Positions 22,356-30,622 of a DNA stretch of 35,226 nt are shown in pieces. Each line of letters starts with the position of its first letter. The stretch's first letter is position 1. The DNA comes from Candidatus Gastranaerophilales bacterium Zag_111. Lineage in GTDB: Bacteria; Cyanobacteriota; Vampirovibrionia; Gastranaerophilales; Gastranaerophilaceae. The stretch is taken from contig MOYD01000062.1 of NCBI GenBank assembly GCA_001899395.1, forward strand, positions 13,162 through 48,387. The letters run 5' to 3'. The notes beneath the pieces were generated by a model that was not told where the DNA came from, searched no databases, and saw only the letters and a program-made list of their open reading frames with translations. A program made the translations under genes and the position numbers.

Positions 22356-23327
22356 TTAGTTTGTTATCTGGTTTTCGCCTAAAATAAAGACATTCCAGTT
22401 TGTAGAAGTTTGCTGCACCGGTTTGTAAAAGTCTTTTACTAGTATTTGTTGTGTCTGGATAGGCTGGTAATTTTTAGATTTTAAATAGTTTTCAAACTTT
22501 TCAGAATTTTTTGTGTATTTTTTCTGTTTGATAAGCGGGTAAAAAGCGCGTTTTTTGCGTGCAATTTCACAGAGCATAATATTTATTATGTGGTCGTAAT
22601 TAAAATCGTAACCACTGTTTGTTGTTAAGTCAAAAATGTAGTTTAAATTATCGCTTGTTGTTATTGAAAAATACCCTAAAATATTTTTATCTTCTTCAAT
22701 AACATATCTAATTTTGTAGTAATCGTTAAACCCGCAAAATAACGGAGCCTGAAATTCTTCTGTGGTTCTGGTTAAAGACGGTTTATAAATATTTATAACT
22801 TCGTCGTTATAAAGCTTTGCAATGTTTGTTGCATCTGATTTTTGAGCGTAACGCCAATGAAAATCTGATTTTTGCGGTGTTGGTTTGTCTATTTTCCAAA
22901 GGGTTTCGGAGGCGCACTGTCTAAATCCGCAACCGTTTATAAAAAGGTTGAACAGTTCGTCATGGCATTCATCAATCGTTACCATAAAAGAAGTTGCACC
23001 TTTGCCGCCAAACTTGTGGATTACAAACTCGATTAATTGTTTACCAACTTCGTATAAGTTTTCCTTAAAAATTAACCTTGTGATATTTATTTTATAAGGG
23101 TTTCCCGGAGTTCTCGCTGTTGTTATAAGCCCTAAAATTTCATTATCTTCTATAAAGATAAAAGATTCAGACTTAAATTTTAACTGAAGCGGCAAAACTG
23201 CATTGATAATCCCAAGCGGCTCTTCCATAATTGAGCGGGCAAGTTTGTCGTTATCGTCCGTACAAAGATACGACACCAACCGTTTAATCTTATGGAAATC
23301 AAAATACGTCAATCTTCTTATCTGCAT
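22356..23327 (-). CDS. GNAT-like acyltransferase, possibly two-domain
   Basis: 323 residues. The N-terminal half starts MQIRRLTYFDFHKIKRLVSY and includes SFIFIEDNEILGLITTARTP, a typical GNAT strand pair. A second GNAT-like unit begins at about residue 155 (FHWRYAQKSDATNIAKLYND, then YVIEEDKNILGYFSITTS). The acetyl-CoA pyrophosphate loop (Q/RxxGxG/A) is not clearly visible; GKGATSFMVTID at about 108 is only loosely like it. Substrate and even catalytic activity are uncertain. The promoter TTTACA-16-TATAAT ends six bases before the ATG, so the mRNA is probably leaderless; there is no ribosome site. It converges with the L12-like gene, four bases apart. Confidence 0.65.
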   Translation of the reverse strand: MQIRRLTYFDFHKIKRLVSYLCTDDNDKLARSIMEEPLGIINAVLPLQLKFKSESFIFIEDNEILGLITTARTPGNPYKINITRLIFKENLYEVGKQLIEFVIHKFGGKGATSFMVTIDECHDELFNLFINGCGFRQCASETLWKIDKPTPQKSDFHWRYAQKSDATNIAKLYNDEVINIYKPSLTRTTEEFQAPLFCGFNDYYKIRYVIEEDKNILGYFSITTSDNLNYIFDLTTNSGYDFNYDHIINIMLCEIARKKRAFYPLIKQKKYTKNSEKFENYLKSKNYQPIQTQQILVKDFYKPVQQTSTNWNVFILGENQITN

Positions 23328-23333
23328 AATTAT

Positions 23334-23361
23334 ATTATACGTTTTTACATATTTTTGTAAA
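23334..23361 (-). promoter_or_regulatory. Promoter predicted to give a leaderless GNAT transcript
   Basis: On the minus strand, TTTACA (23361-23356), a 16-base spacer and perfect TATAAT (23339-23334). The start codon begins at 23327, about where transcription should start. Confidence 0.6.
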
Positions 23362-23372
23362 GCCTGAACCTC

Positions 23373-23912
23373 TTATTTAATCAAAGCTTGAACTTCTTTA
23401 AAATTAGGGTGTTTTGAAGTACGTAGCCACTCAAAAAGCGCAATTTCAACACAGGTAATTTTCGCACCGTATTGTTTTAGAAGCTCTAAACCTGTTTTAT
23501 ATTCGTGTTTGTTACGGCTTGCACACGCGTCTTTTACCACATAAACCTCATAACCTTGTTCAATAAGGTCTGCTGCGGTTTGAAGAACGCAAATATGAGT
23601 TTCAATTCCACCGATTATAATCTGTTTTTTGCCAAGCTCTTTAATCTTTTGTTCAAATGCCGGTTCTAACATTGCAGAAAAAGAAGTTTTTTCCGTGACA
23701 AATGCGCTTGTCGTTGCTTGCTTTAATTCTGCAACAGTTTCTCCAAGTCCTTTCGGGTATTGTTCAGTCAAAACGGTAGGAATATTTAAAATTTCTGCTG
23801 CTTTTGCAAGTTTTGTCATATTATGTGCAACTTCAGTTCCGTATTTTGAAGCCAGAACCAATCTATCTTGAATATCAATTATTACAAGTGCTGAATTATT
23901 AATATCTAACAT
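23373..23912 (-). CDS. Isochorismatase-family cysteine hydrolase
   Basis: 179 residues of the isochorismatase-like fold. The catalytic triad is visible: Asp in ALVIIDIQDRL (residue 15 area), Lys in FVTEKTSFSAM, and Cys in IIGGIETHICVLQTAADL, preceded by the usual cis-peptide region. Close relatives are YcaC- and nicotinamidase-like hydrolases; the specific substrate cannot be told. The nicotinamidase metal-binding DxHxxxxxxH pattern was not seen, favouring the YcaC-like group. The AGGAGG-like site overlaps the end of the upstream gene (one base between them), so it is the last gene of the minus-strand block that begins with the transketolase half. Confidence 0.85.
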   Translation of the reverse strand: MLDINNSALVIIDIQDRLVLASKYGTEVAHNMTKLAKAAEILNIPTVLTEQYPKGLGETVAELKQATTSAFVTEKTSFSAMLEPAFEQKIKELGKKQIIIGGIETHICVLQTAADLIEQGYEVYVVKDACASRNKHEYKTGLELLKQYGAKITCVEIALFEWLRTSKHPNFKEVQALIK

Positions 23913-25163
23913 TTATTCCTCCTTTTGATATGCTGCTTTTTTGTATTCGATTTTTAAACGTTTAAGCAAAGTTACAAGATATTTATCTGTCATAGATTTT
24001 AGCGGAATTTCTGTTTTAAAATTTTCTGCACTGTCTAATCCGCTATGGGTAATCTCAATTTTAAACTTTGCATATCCATCATATCTTATTGTAAGTTCGC
24101 TGTGAACAACATCATTTTTTAGGCTAAAAACGCTTTCGATATTATTTGCATATTGGCTGACCCGTGTATCTGTCAATTTTGTTTCACACTCTTTTTGAAA
24201 CCTGAAAAATACAGGTGTAATAACGTTGTTCATTTTGTTGGTAAACGCAATTTGGAATAGTTTAAAGTTTTTCTTTTCTTCTTTTTCGTCATTTTCAAGC
24301 CAAGGATTTTCGAGGTTTGAACCTTCCTCAAGACAAATGCTAATTTTGTCATTCTGGATAGCTGAAGTTAAGCTGTCGCGAGCATTTTTGTCAAGTGTTT
24401 CAAACGACTGAATTCCGATTTTTGCAAGTCCGGCGCGAAGTTTAAATTCATCACCCATTTTGTTTTGAATTTTGTTTATAACAGCGTTTGTGCCTTCTAT
24501 ATCAATATTTGGAAGTATCATATAAAACTTACCGCCGCGTGCAGTTGCTATGATATCGTCTTTTCGTACACTGTTTTTTATTGCAAGAGCAAGTCTGTTT
24601 GTTGAAATTTTTGTTTTTGTCTTATCATCGAGTGTTAAAATCGTAAACACGCCGTTTTGTATGCGTAGGTTATCAGAAATATCAATGAAAATTTCCTTCA
24701 AGTATTTGTACTGATAAAGATTAGTCTTAGGGTCAATAACCCCAAGTTGGTATAAAAATTTTTCGCTACGGGTTGAAATTTCTTTTTGAATACGCAATCT
24801 AAAACAGTTTACTGTTTTAATCAAAACTTCGTAAGGTTCAGAATATACTGAAAAATAATCGTAAATTCCGTTATCGTATGCTTCTAAAATAAATTCAGGG
24901 TTAATTTCATTTAGCAGAAGCATAATTTCAATACCACTATTTACTTCTTTTATGGTGTTAATCATTTTGATAGTTGCAGATTGAGTATCGAGTTCATGTA
25001 AAATAACAATATAATAAAGCGAATTTTCAAGAATTTTTTTTACATCTTTGCTGCTGCAAACAGTTATACTGTCGTTTTCACGTAGTAAAACCAACTTTTC
25101 CAGCATTGTTTTAGCCGTCTCTTCATAATCCGTAATTAATAATATATTATTAGAATCTATCAC
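23913..25163 (-). CDS. Degenerate receiver/GGDEF-domain protein
   Basis: 416 residues in three parts. Residues 5-125 look like a response-regulator receiver (ILLITDYEETAKTMLEKL, FILEAYDNGIYDYFSVYSEP), but the phosphoacceptor position is His/Glu (VILHEL, residue 56) rather than Asp. Residues 135-280 resemble a GGDEF domain (DPKTNLYQYKYLKEIF, SVRKDDIIATARGGKFYMIL). The signature GG[D/E]EF reads GGKFY at 210-214, so cyclase activity should be lost. R200 with D203 could be remains of an I-site. Residues 300-416 form an unknown C-terminal domain. It is probably a non-catalytic regulator or c-di-GMP sensor. It follows ftsX by four bases, which suggests a division- or envelope-related role. Confidence 0.75.
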   Translation of the reverse strand: MIDSNNILLITDYEETAKTMLEKLVLLRENDSITVCSSKDVKKILENSLYYIVILHELDTQSATIKMINTIKEVNSGIEIMLLLNEINPEFILEAYDNGIYDYFSVYSEPYEVLIKTVNCFRLRIQKEISTRSEKFLYQLGVIDPKTNLYQYKYLKEIFIDISDNLRIQNGVFTILTLDDKTKTKISTNRLALAIKNSVRKDDIIATARGGKFYMILPNIDIEGTNAVINKIQNKMGDEFKLRAGLAKIGIQSFETLDKNARDSLTSAIQNDKISICLEEGSNLENPWLENDEKEEKKNFKLFQIAFTNKMNNVITPVFFRFQKECETKLTDTRVSQYANNIESVFSLKNDVVHSELTIRYDGYAKFKIEITHSGLDSAENFKTEIPLKSMTDKYLVTLLKRLKIEYKKAAYQKEE

Positions 25164-25167
25164 TAAT

Positions 25168-26067
25168 TTATACCTGCAAGTGTTTTTTTATGCACCAGAA
25201 ACTTCCCACAGCGCCAAACAGTATGCTCATGCCAAACATTACAAGGATAACAAGATTTTGTGCATGGGCAGGTGTAGGCACCATGAAGTATTTATGAATA
25301 TTAACCAGTCCGTTTTGCACGTAGTTTAGGGGAATTAGAGCTAAAAGCGAGCCCGTAAATCCGTAAAATGCACCCTGCATAATAAACGGAAATCTTATGT
25401 ACCAGTTGCTTACGCCCATTAAGCGCATAATTTCTATTTCTTCTTTTCTGGACTGGATTACAAGCTGGATTGTGTTGTTTATAATAGTGACTGTCAACAA
25501 GCCCATAATTGCAATTACAACAAGCGTAATTGTTTTAACTACGTGGTTCACCAGTTCAATTTTCTGCGCCAAGTCCTTAGCATAACTCATATCTTCTACA
25601 GACGCGATTGTTTTTATGTTATCGAATACCGGCTGTAAGCTTTCCGGTTTGTCCACTTTTACATGAAGTGCGTCAGGAAGCGGATTTTCAATATTTGGTA
25701 GGTTCATTTCTGTTTTTAATTTCGTCCACGATTCTTCTTTTGGAATTACAGTAATTTTTTCAACATGCTCAAACTGTTGAATTTCTTGTTTAACCCCTTT
25801 TACATCAGCTTGATTTTTCAAGTATACAGAAATTTCCAGAGCGCTGCCAAGTTCTTTTGAAAAAGATGAAATGGAAAGCGCTGTCCTGAAACATGCCCCA
25901 AAAATCATAAGAATTGCTGCCATTGTGGTAATTATTATAACATTTACCCAGCCGGTTCTTATAATATCATTAAATGTCTCTCTTCCAAGTCTTGCTAATA
26001 TTCTTAATTCACACAGCCAATCTTTGGGAATGTGTTTTTTTACGTTTGATTTAAGATTGTTATTCAT
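25168..26067 (-). CDS. ftsX: Cell division protein FtsX
   Basis: 299 residues. A cytoplasmic N-terminus leads to TM1 (about 41-65, VNVIIITTMAAILMIFGACF). A large extracytoplasmic domain follows (about 66-175, with SSFSKELGSALEISVYLKNQ and VIPKEESWTKLKTEM). Then come three helices at about 178-205, 225-248 and 272-295, separated by the conserved SRKEEIEIMRLMGVSNWYIR coupling segment. FtsX with FtsE activates peptidoglycan hydrolases at the septum through its outer domain. The ATG overlaps the ftsE stop by eight bases. No EnvC or PcsB partner was recognised nearby. Confidence 0.94.
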   Translation of the reverse strand: MNNNLKSNVKKHIPKDWLCELRILARLGRETFNDIIRTGWVNVIIITTMAAILMIFGACFRTALSISSFSKELGSALEISVYLKNQADVKGVKQEIQQFEHVEKITVIPKEESWTKLKTEMNLPNIENPLPDALHVKVDKPESLQPVFDNIKTIASVEDMSYAKDLAQKIELVNHVVKTITLVVIAIMGLLTVTIINNTIQLVIQSRKEEIEIMRLMGVSNWYIRFPFIMQGAFYGFTGSLLALIPLNYVQNGLVNIHKYFMVPTPAHAQNLVILVMFGMSILFGAVGSFWCIKKHLQV

Positions 26068-26737
26068 ATGTACCTGCTTGCATGTCGCTTACTATTTCAC
26101 CGTTATCAAGTTTGATAACCCTTTTTCTGAAGTAATCCACCATCGCATTATCATGTGTTGACACAATAACCGTGATACCCCTTTTGTTAATTTGGTCAAG
26201 GATTTGCATAATCTCCATTGAGTTGTTAGGGTCTAAGTTTCCTGTTGGTTCATCTGCGATTAAAAGAGGAGGACCGTTTACAATTGCTCTGGCAATCCCT
26301 ACGCGCTGCTGCTCACCGCCTGATAATTCAGAAGGTTTTGCCCTCATTTTTTCATGAAGTCCAACTATTTTTAATGCGCCGTTTACTCTATCGTTAATTT
26401 CTTTGCTGCTAATTCCCATTGTTCTGATAACGTATGCTACATTATCATAAACTGTCTGGTTTTGTAGCAGTTTATAATCCTGAAAAACAATTCCCATACA
26501 TCTTCTGAGGTTAGGAATTTTAGAATTCGACAGGTTTGCGATATTTATTCCGCCAATAGAAATAACGCCGCTTGTTGGTTTTTCTTCGCTGTATAAAAGC
26601 TTCATAAGCGTTGATTTGCCGGCACCGGAAGCCCCTACAACAAAGACAAATTCGCCTGAATGAATTTCAAGGCTGACGTTTTTTAGCGCATAATGATTGT
26701 TTTTATATCTTTTTGTTACGTTTTGAAATGTTATCAT
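26060..26737 (-). CDS. ftsE: Cell division ATP-binding protein FtsE
   Basis: 225-residue ABC ATPase. Walker A is VVGASGAGKSTLMKLLY (about 34-50), the Q-loop IVFQDYKLL, signature LSGGEQQRVGIARAIVNGPP, Walker B LLIADEPTGNLDP and the switch histidine VIVSTHD. It starts MITFQNVTKRYKNNHYALKN, typical of FtsE. The partner FtsX follows with an eight-base overlap. Its ATG overlaps the transketolase stop by one base (TAATG), so ftsEX are translated from the transketolase transcript. Confidence 0.96.
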   Translation of the reverse strand: MITFQNVTKRYKNNHYALKNVSLEIHSGEFVFVVGASGAGKSTLMKLLYSEEKPTSGVISIGGINIANLSNSKIPNLRRCMGIVFQDYKLLQNQTVYDNVAYVIRTMGISSKEINDRVNGALKIVGLHEKMRAKPSELSGGEQQRVGIARAIVNGPPLLIADEPTGNLDPNNSMEIMQILDQINKRGITVIVSTHDNAMVDYFRKRVIKLDNGEIVSDMQAGTYE

Positions 26738-27705
26738 TATATATTTCCCTGTTCTTTTTCTCGTTTATATATTGTAAGAATTCTCTTTGCTAGCGTTTTT
26801 GCATCAAGTCCGTAATATTCAATAAGTTCTTCTGCTTTTCCGCTTTGTCCGAATTCATCATTTATGCCAATTCTGTAAACCTTTGACGGATATTTGTTTG
26901 CAAGTGTTTCACATATAGCAGAACCAAGACCGCCGATTGTTGAGTGATTTTCAACTGTTAGAGCAAATTTTGTCTTTTTAACACTGTCAATTACAGTTTG
27001 AAAATCCAGCGGTTTGACAACAGGAACATTTATTACTTCAAGTGAAATGTTTTCTTTTTTCAGTTCTTCTGCTGCCAAGAGAACTTCTGCAAGTGTTTCG
27101 CCGTTTGTAAAGACTGAAACATCGGTTCCTTCTTCTACAACAACTGCTTTATGAATATTGAAGTGGTAATGTTCATCAAAAATATCAACAACATTGCTTC
27201 TTGAAATTCTTATGTACATTGGTCCGTCATGTAGTGCAGCGTATTTAATAACTTCTTCACACTCTCTGCAATCAGCCGGAACAATAACGGTCATGTGAGG
27301 AATAGAGCGCATAAGAGAAATATCTTCTAAGGCCTGATGTGTTGCACCGTCTTCCCCGACTGTAACCCCGCCATGGGTACCTATGATTTTTACGTTAAAA
27401 TCAGGATAACAAACACTATTTCTAATCTGGTCATAAGTCCTTCCTGTTGCAAACATGGCAAAACTTGCTGCAAATGGGATTTTTCCTTCGGAGGCTAAGC
27501 CTGCTGCTGTTGCAATCATATCTTGTTCTGCTATCCCGCATTCAAAAAATCTGTCAGGAAATTTATCAGCAAAAATTTTTGTCTGTGTAGAGCATGCCAA
27601 ATCTGCATCCATGACTACAATTTTTTCATTTAACTCTCCAACTTCAGCCAACGTCTTACCAAAAGCTTTTCTAATTGAATTTGTTTTTGTTTTGTCTATT
27701 ATCAT
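26737..27705 (-). CDS. Transketolase C-terminal subunit (split transketolase)
   Basis: 322 residues, containing only the pyrimidine-binding and C-terminal domains of transketolase. The start is TNSIRKAFGKTLAEVGELNE. Family landmarks are VVMDADLACSTQTKIFADKF, FFECGIAEQDMIATAAGLAS (Glu that activates ThDP), GTHGGVTVGEDGATHQALED, PADCRECEEVIKYA and ALTVENHSTIGGLGSAICE. The ThDP-diphosphate-binding half is normally encoded next door in split enzymes, but the only upstream neighbour on this strand is intergenic DNA, so the partner must lie elsewhere. The heterodimer would act in the non-oxidative pentose phosphate pathway. DXS is less likely because the protein is half-length. GAGGA lies before the ATG. 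Confidence 0.88.
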   Translation of the reverse strand: MIIDKTKTNSIRKAFGKTLAEVGELNEKIVVMDADLACSTQTKIFADKFPDRFFECGIAEQDMIATAAGLASEGKIPFAASFAMFATGRTYDQIRNSVCYPDFNVKIIGTHGGVTVGEDGATHQALEDISLMRSIPHMTVIVPADCRECEEVIKYAALHDGPMYIRISRSNVVDIFDEHYHFNIHKAVVVEEGTDVSVFTNGETLAEVLLAAEELKKENISLEVINVPVVKPLDFQTVIDSVKKTKFALTVENHSTIGGLGSAICETLANKYPSKVYRIGINDEFGQSGKAEELIEYYGLDAKTLAKRILTIYKREKEQGNI

Positions 27706-27961
27706 CTATATCCTCAAATATATCTTGCTTTTACCCCTTTTCAATCAACTATAATAAAATTTTATCATAAAAAATATTTTCTATCCAGCTAAATATCCAT
27801 TGAATATACTTAATTTCTCAAACTCGCTTATAGTGTACATTCTGACACTTAATGTAAAGTTTTATTAAAATCTGAATGAAAATTAGCAATATTTTCCCTT
27901 CATCAACATTTAAACGGTAGAATAGTAATAGACTAAATTTTATGTAGGAAAGGAAAAGTTT
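27706..27961. other. Divergent intergenic region
   Basis: AT-rich space between the minus-strand transketolase-ftsEX block and the plus-strand HEAT-like gene. It contains a symmetrical ATAAAATTTTAT near 27753-27764 and a possible -10 TAGAAT (27918-27923) for the plus-strand gene, without a good -35. AGGAAAGGA lies just before ATG 27962. No gene or RNA was recognised. Confidence 0.4.
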
Positions 27962-29068
27962 ATGAATCAAATTCCATGTGTACCAATAACAAACCCTTAC
28001 ATGGTACAACAGCAAACAATGTATATGCCTATTCCACAGCAACAACAGCCGAACAGCTACAATGCGGTAAAGATAGACATACATAACCCAACAGTAGGAA
28101 CCCCTGGTCAAGGATATACTCAACCGACAATGCCTTATTACACATACCCACAGGCACCGATTTATAATTATCCGCAAGCACCTGTTGAACAACCTCCATA
28201 TTATCCACAGGTAAATTTACCGCAAGCTCCGGTAGCTGTTGAACAACCTGTTCCGGTGGCTGAAGCTCCAGTTCAAATTCCTGTAGCTCCGCAAGTAGTT
28301 CCGGCAATCCAACAACAGAATATCAATTATCCGCCAACTCCGGCTCCGGCACCTGTAGAAGTTCCAAAAACAGAAACTCCGGTAGTTCCGGCACCGGTTG
28401 TATCTGAACCAACAGAAGTTAAAACAGCAGAAAAACCGGAAGTAGTACCGGGCGAACCTGTTACACCGCAAGTTGATATAAATTCTTTTATCGCTAAATT
28501 AGCAAACCAGGACTTTGATGTTCAAGCCGCTGGTATGGAAGAAATCGCTAATATGGTAAAAGAAACTCCTGAAAAAGCTGCAGAATTAGTAGATTCAAAG
28601 GTATTTGACAGCTTAACTAACATCGTAAACTTTGATTCTAGTGCCCTTGAAGGACCAAGCCAGGAGCAAGTTGCAGCAAGAGAAAAAATTATTACAGGTA
28701 AACAAGTTACAGATGCAGAAAAAGAATTAGCAAACAAAATTACTCCAAAAGAACAAGCTGAAAGAAACAAAAGTTATGCCTTATTCACAGCAGCAATATT
28801 GCAGAAACTTTATGCAGACGAAGTAGCTCGTTTGTCAAACCAAACAGTACCTCTAACAGAATTACCGGGAATATCAACAGTTGTTGATAACTTAAAAGAC
28901 AACCCTAACCCGCTTGTTAGAGCATCAGCAATCGAAGCTTTAAGCTACATTCAAAACCCGGCATACAAAAACGATTTGACAACTGTATTCACAGTAGCTC
29001 AAAAAGACTCAGATGCGGGAGTAGCTGAATCAGCTAAGATGGCTCTTGAAAGACTAAATCAGGTATAA
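27962..29068 (+). CDS. Proline/glutamine-rich protein with HEAT-like C-terminal domain
   Basis: 368 residues in two parts. Residues 1-165 are low complexity, rich in Pro, Gln, Tyr, Val and Ala, with repeated short units such as YPQAP, VEQP and PVxVPxAP; likely disordered. Residues 170-368 are all-helical and resemble HEAT repeats, for example DVQAAGMEEIANMVKETPEK near 180 and NPLVRASAIEALSYIQNPAY near 318, ending DAGVAESAKMALERL. HEAT repeats are protein-binding solenoids. No signal peptide was seen (it starts MNQIPCVPITNPYM), so it is probably cytoplasmic. The Cys at residue 6 is too close to the start to be a normal lipobox. Function unknown. A terminator follows. Confidence 0.75.
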   Translation: MNQIPCVPITNPYMVQQQTMYMPIPQQQQPNSYNAVKIDIHNPTVGTPGQGYTQPTMPYYTYPQAPIYNYPQAPVEQPPYYPQVNLPQAPVAVEQPVPVAEAPVQIPVAPQVVPAIQQQNINYPPTPAPAPVEVPKTETPVVPAPVVSEPTEVKTAEKPEVVPGEPVTPQVDINSFIAKLANQDFDVQAAGMEEIANMVKETPEKAAELVDSKVFDSLTNIVNFDSSALEGPSQEQVAAREKIITGKQVTDAEKELANKITPKEQAERNKSYALFTAAILQKLYADEVARLSNQTVPLTELPGISTVVDNLKDNPNPLVRASAIEALSYIQNPAYKNDLTTVFTVAQKDSDAGVAESAKMALERLNQV

Positions 29069-29103
29069 CCTGAAATTCATAAAAATTCCTTTCTTTAAAT
29101 AAA

Positions 29104-29132
29104 ATAAAGCCCCTGCCAAGGGGCTTTTATTT
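29104..29132 (+). terminator. Rho-independent terminator after the HEAT-like gene
   Basis: AATAAAGCCCC and GGGGCTTTTATT flank a short TGCCAA loop, with one bulged base and T residues after the stem. Confidence 0.85.
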
Positions 29133-29214
29133 TGCTAGGTTAAAATGAAGAAATAGTGTATATTTACCACTATTTAGTTTTGTAAAATTATTGATATTAT
29201 TAGCTTGTGCTCAC

Positions 29215-29243
29215 TTGAGAAACATGTTAAAATATGTTACAAT
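29215..29243 (+). promoter_or_regulatory. Promoter of the phosphodiester glycosidase-family gene
   Basis: TTGAGA (29215-29220), a 17-base spacer and TACAAT (29238-29243). The transcript should start near 29250 with a leader of about 100 bases. Confidence 0.7.
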
Positions 29244-29249
29244 AATAGT

Positions 29250-29350
29250 AGGAACACCCTATTTGCCCTCATAGGTCTCTGACGAGTGTTATTCCCCACC
29301 CCACTCTAAAAACAAAAAGGTATCCGGTTACTTAAAATTTTGGTGACACT
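29250..29350 (+). promoter_or_regulatory. Structured 5' leader of the glycosidase-family gene
   Basis: Near the predicted start, AACAC can pair with GTGTT, enclosing a hairpin CCTAT-TTGCCCTC-ATAGG. A C-rich single strand (CCCCACCCCAC) follows. It is not matched to a known riboswitch. Confidence 0.3.
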
Positions 29351-30613
29351 ATGGATACGCTTCTTGAGAAAACTGAATTTAGCCTGCTTGAAAGGACTTG
29401 CGAATACGCATTAACAGCTTCGCTTTTTGTAATTTTAGTCCTAACAAATCCGTTTTCACAAACGCCTATCCTTGCTAATGACTTGCTGGCAAATACCGCA
29501 ACCACAACACCGACGCTTATTCAGGCAAGCAAAAATGTTAAAGGTTATGTAGACCCTGTAGAAGTGAAAAATCGCTTTAATGCCCGAATAGCAACAAAAT
29601 ATAAAGGACTAAAAGTAAACGATGTTGCAGAGGGGGTTAAACATATCAAAATGGTTAAATATTATAATGGAAAACCAGTAAGAATTAACATTGTTGAGAT
29701 TAATAGGCAAGTTGCGCAAGGGTACGAGGTAAAACCCGCAATTGCAGCCTCGACACTGGCAAATAAAAGGACAGTAAGAACAATTGCGCAAAATACAAAT
29801 TCAATTGTTGCAATTAACGGAGGATTTTTCAAACCTCAAACAGGTGTACCGCTTGGAACATTAATGATTAATCAAAAGATTTACACAGGACCAATTTATG
29901 ACCGCGTTGCGCTTGGTATTTTTGATGATGGATATGAAGTTGGAAGAGTTCAGCTTGATGCCAAAATTACGGGCAATGGACAAGTTATAAAGATAGATAA
30001 TATAAACCAGCCAAGAATGTTATCCTCATATATTTTAGCTTATACAAGGGATTGGGGAAAATACGCCCCTGCCTCACCTCAGTATGGTGTCCAACTGCAA
30101 ATTGTCGGAAATAAGATTACGGCTGCTTCTGCCAATCCCCTTTCTATTCCTGAGGACGGCTATGTGCTGGTTGGTCCAAAATCTCAGCTTGGTAAACTTT
30201 TTGGCGCTGAATGTGTGAATGTAGAAATTAACACAAACCCTAAATGGGAAAATGTACAACATATAATAAGCGGTGGACCTTACTTAGTTAAGGATAATCA
30301 AATATTTATCGATATGACTGCCCAAAAACTTCAATCTATTGGGGGACGAAACCCGCGGACGGCAATAGGTTACACAAAAGAAAACGATTTAATCTTAGCC
30401 GCAGTTGACGGAAGAGAGGGCAGTTCTATCGGTTTGACACTTGGTGAACTAGCGAACCTGATGAAGTCACTAGGTTGCACAAACGCGATTAACCTTGACG
30501 GCGGAGGTTCTACTGTAATGTACGTAAACGGACAGATTGTAAATCATCCGGCACAACCTGGAGGGATCGCACTATCAAATGCTTTGGTTATTTCTAAAAA
30601 AAACGGCGGCTAA
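29351..30613 (+). CDS. Phosphodiester glycosidase (NAGPA-like) domain protein
   Basis: 420 residues. A membrane helix near residues 21-40 (ALTASLFVILVLTNPF) makes it a probable signal-anchored or exported protein. The C-terminal domain (about 140-418) matches the NAGPA family (PF09992): SIVAINGGFFKPQTGVPLGT, HIISGGPYLVKDNQIFID, GGRNPRTAIGYTKENDLILA, AAVDGREGSSIGLTLGELA and AINLDGGGSTVMYVNGQIV are all present. In animals this fold uncovers mannose-6-phosphate; bacterial members are thought to act on envelope glycans or exopolysaccharide, but substrate is unknown here. The ATG follows GGTGACACT. The end is nine bases from the convergent adhesin gene, with no terminator between. Confidence 0.85.
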   Translation: MDTLLEKTEFSLLERTCEYALTASLFVILVLTNPFSQTPILANDLLANTATTTPTLIQASKNVKGYVDPVEVKNRFNARIATKYKGLKVNDVAEGVKHIKMVKYYNGKPVRINIVEINRQVAQGYEVKPAIAASTLANKRTVRTIAQNTNSIVAINGGFFKPQTGVPLGTLMINQKIYTGPIYDRVALGIFDDGYEVGRVQLDAKITGNGQVIKIDNINQPRMLSSYILAYTRDWGKYAPASPQYGVQLQIVGNKITAASANPLSIPEDGYVLVGPKSQLGKLFGAECVNVEINTNPKWENVQHIISGGPYLVKDNQIFIDMTAQKLQSIGGRNPRTAIGYTKENDLILAAVDGREGSSIGLTLGELANLMKSLGCTNAINLDGGGSTVMYVNGQIVNHPAQPGGIALSNALVISKKNGG

Positions 30614-30622
30614 AATTTTCGA

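Noticed and set aside
28029-28471. Minus-strand ORFs opposite the Pro/Gln-rich gene
   Set aside because: Low-complexity Arg/Tyr/Cys or Gln/Leu strings generated by the complementary repeats; no start signals.
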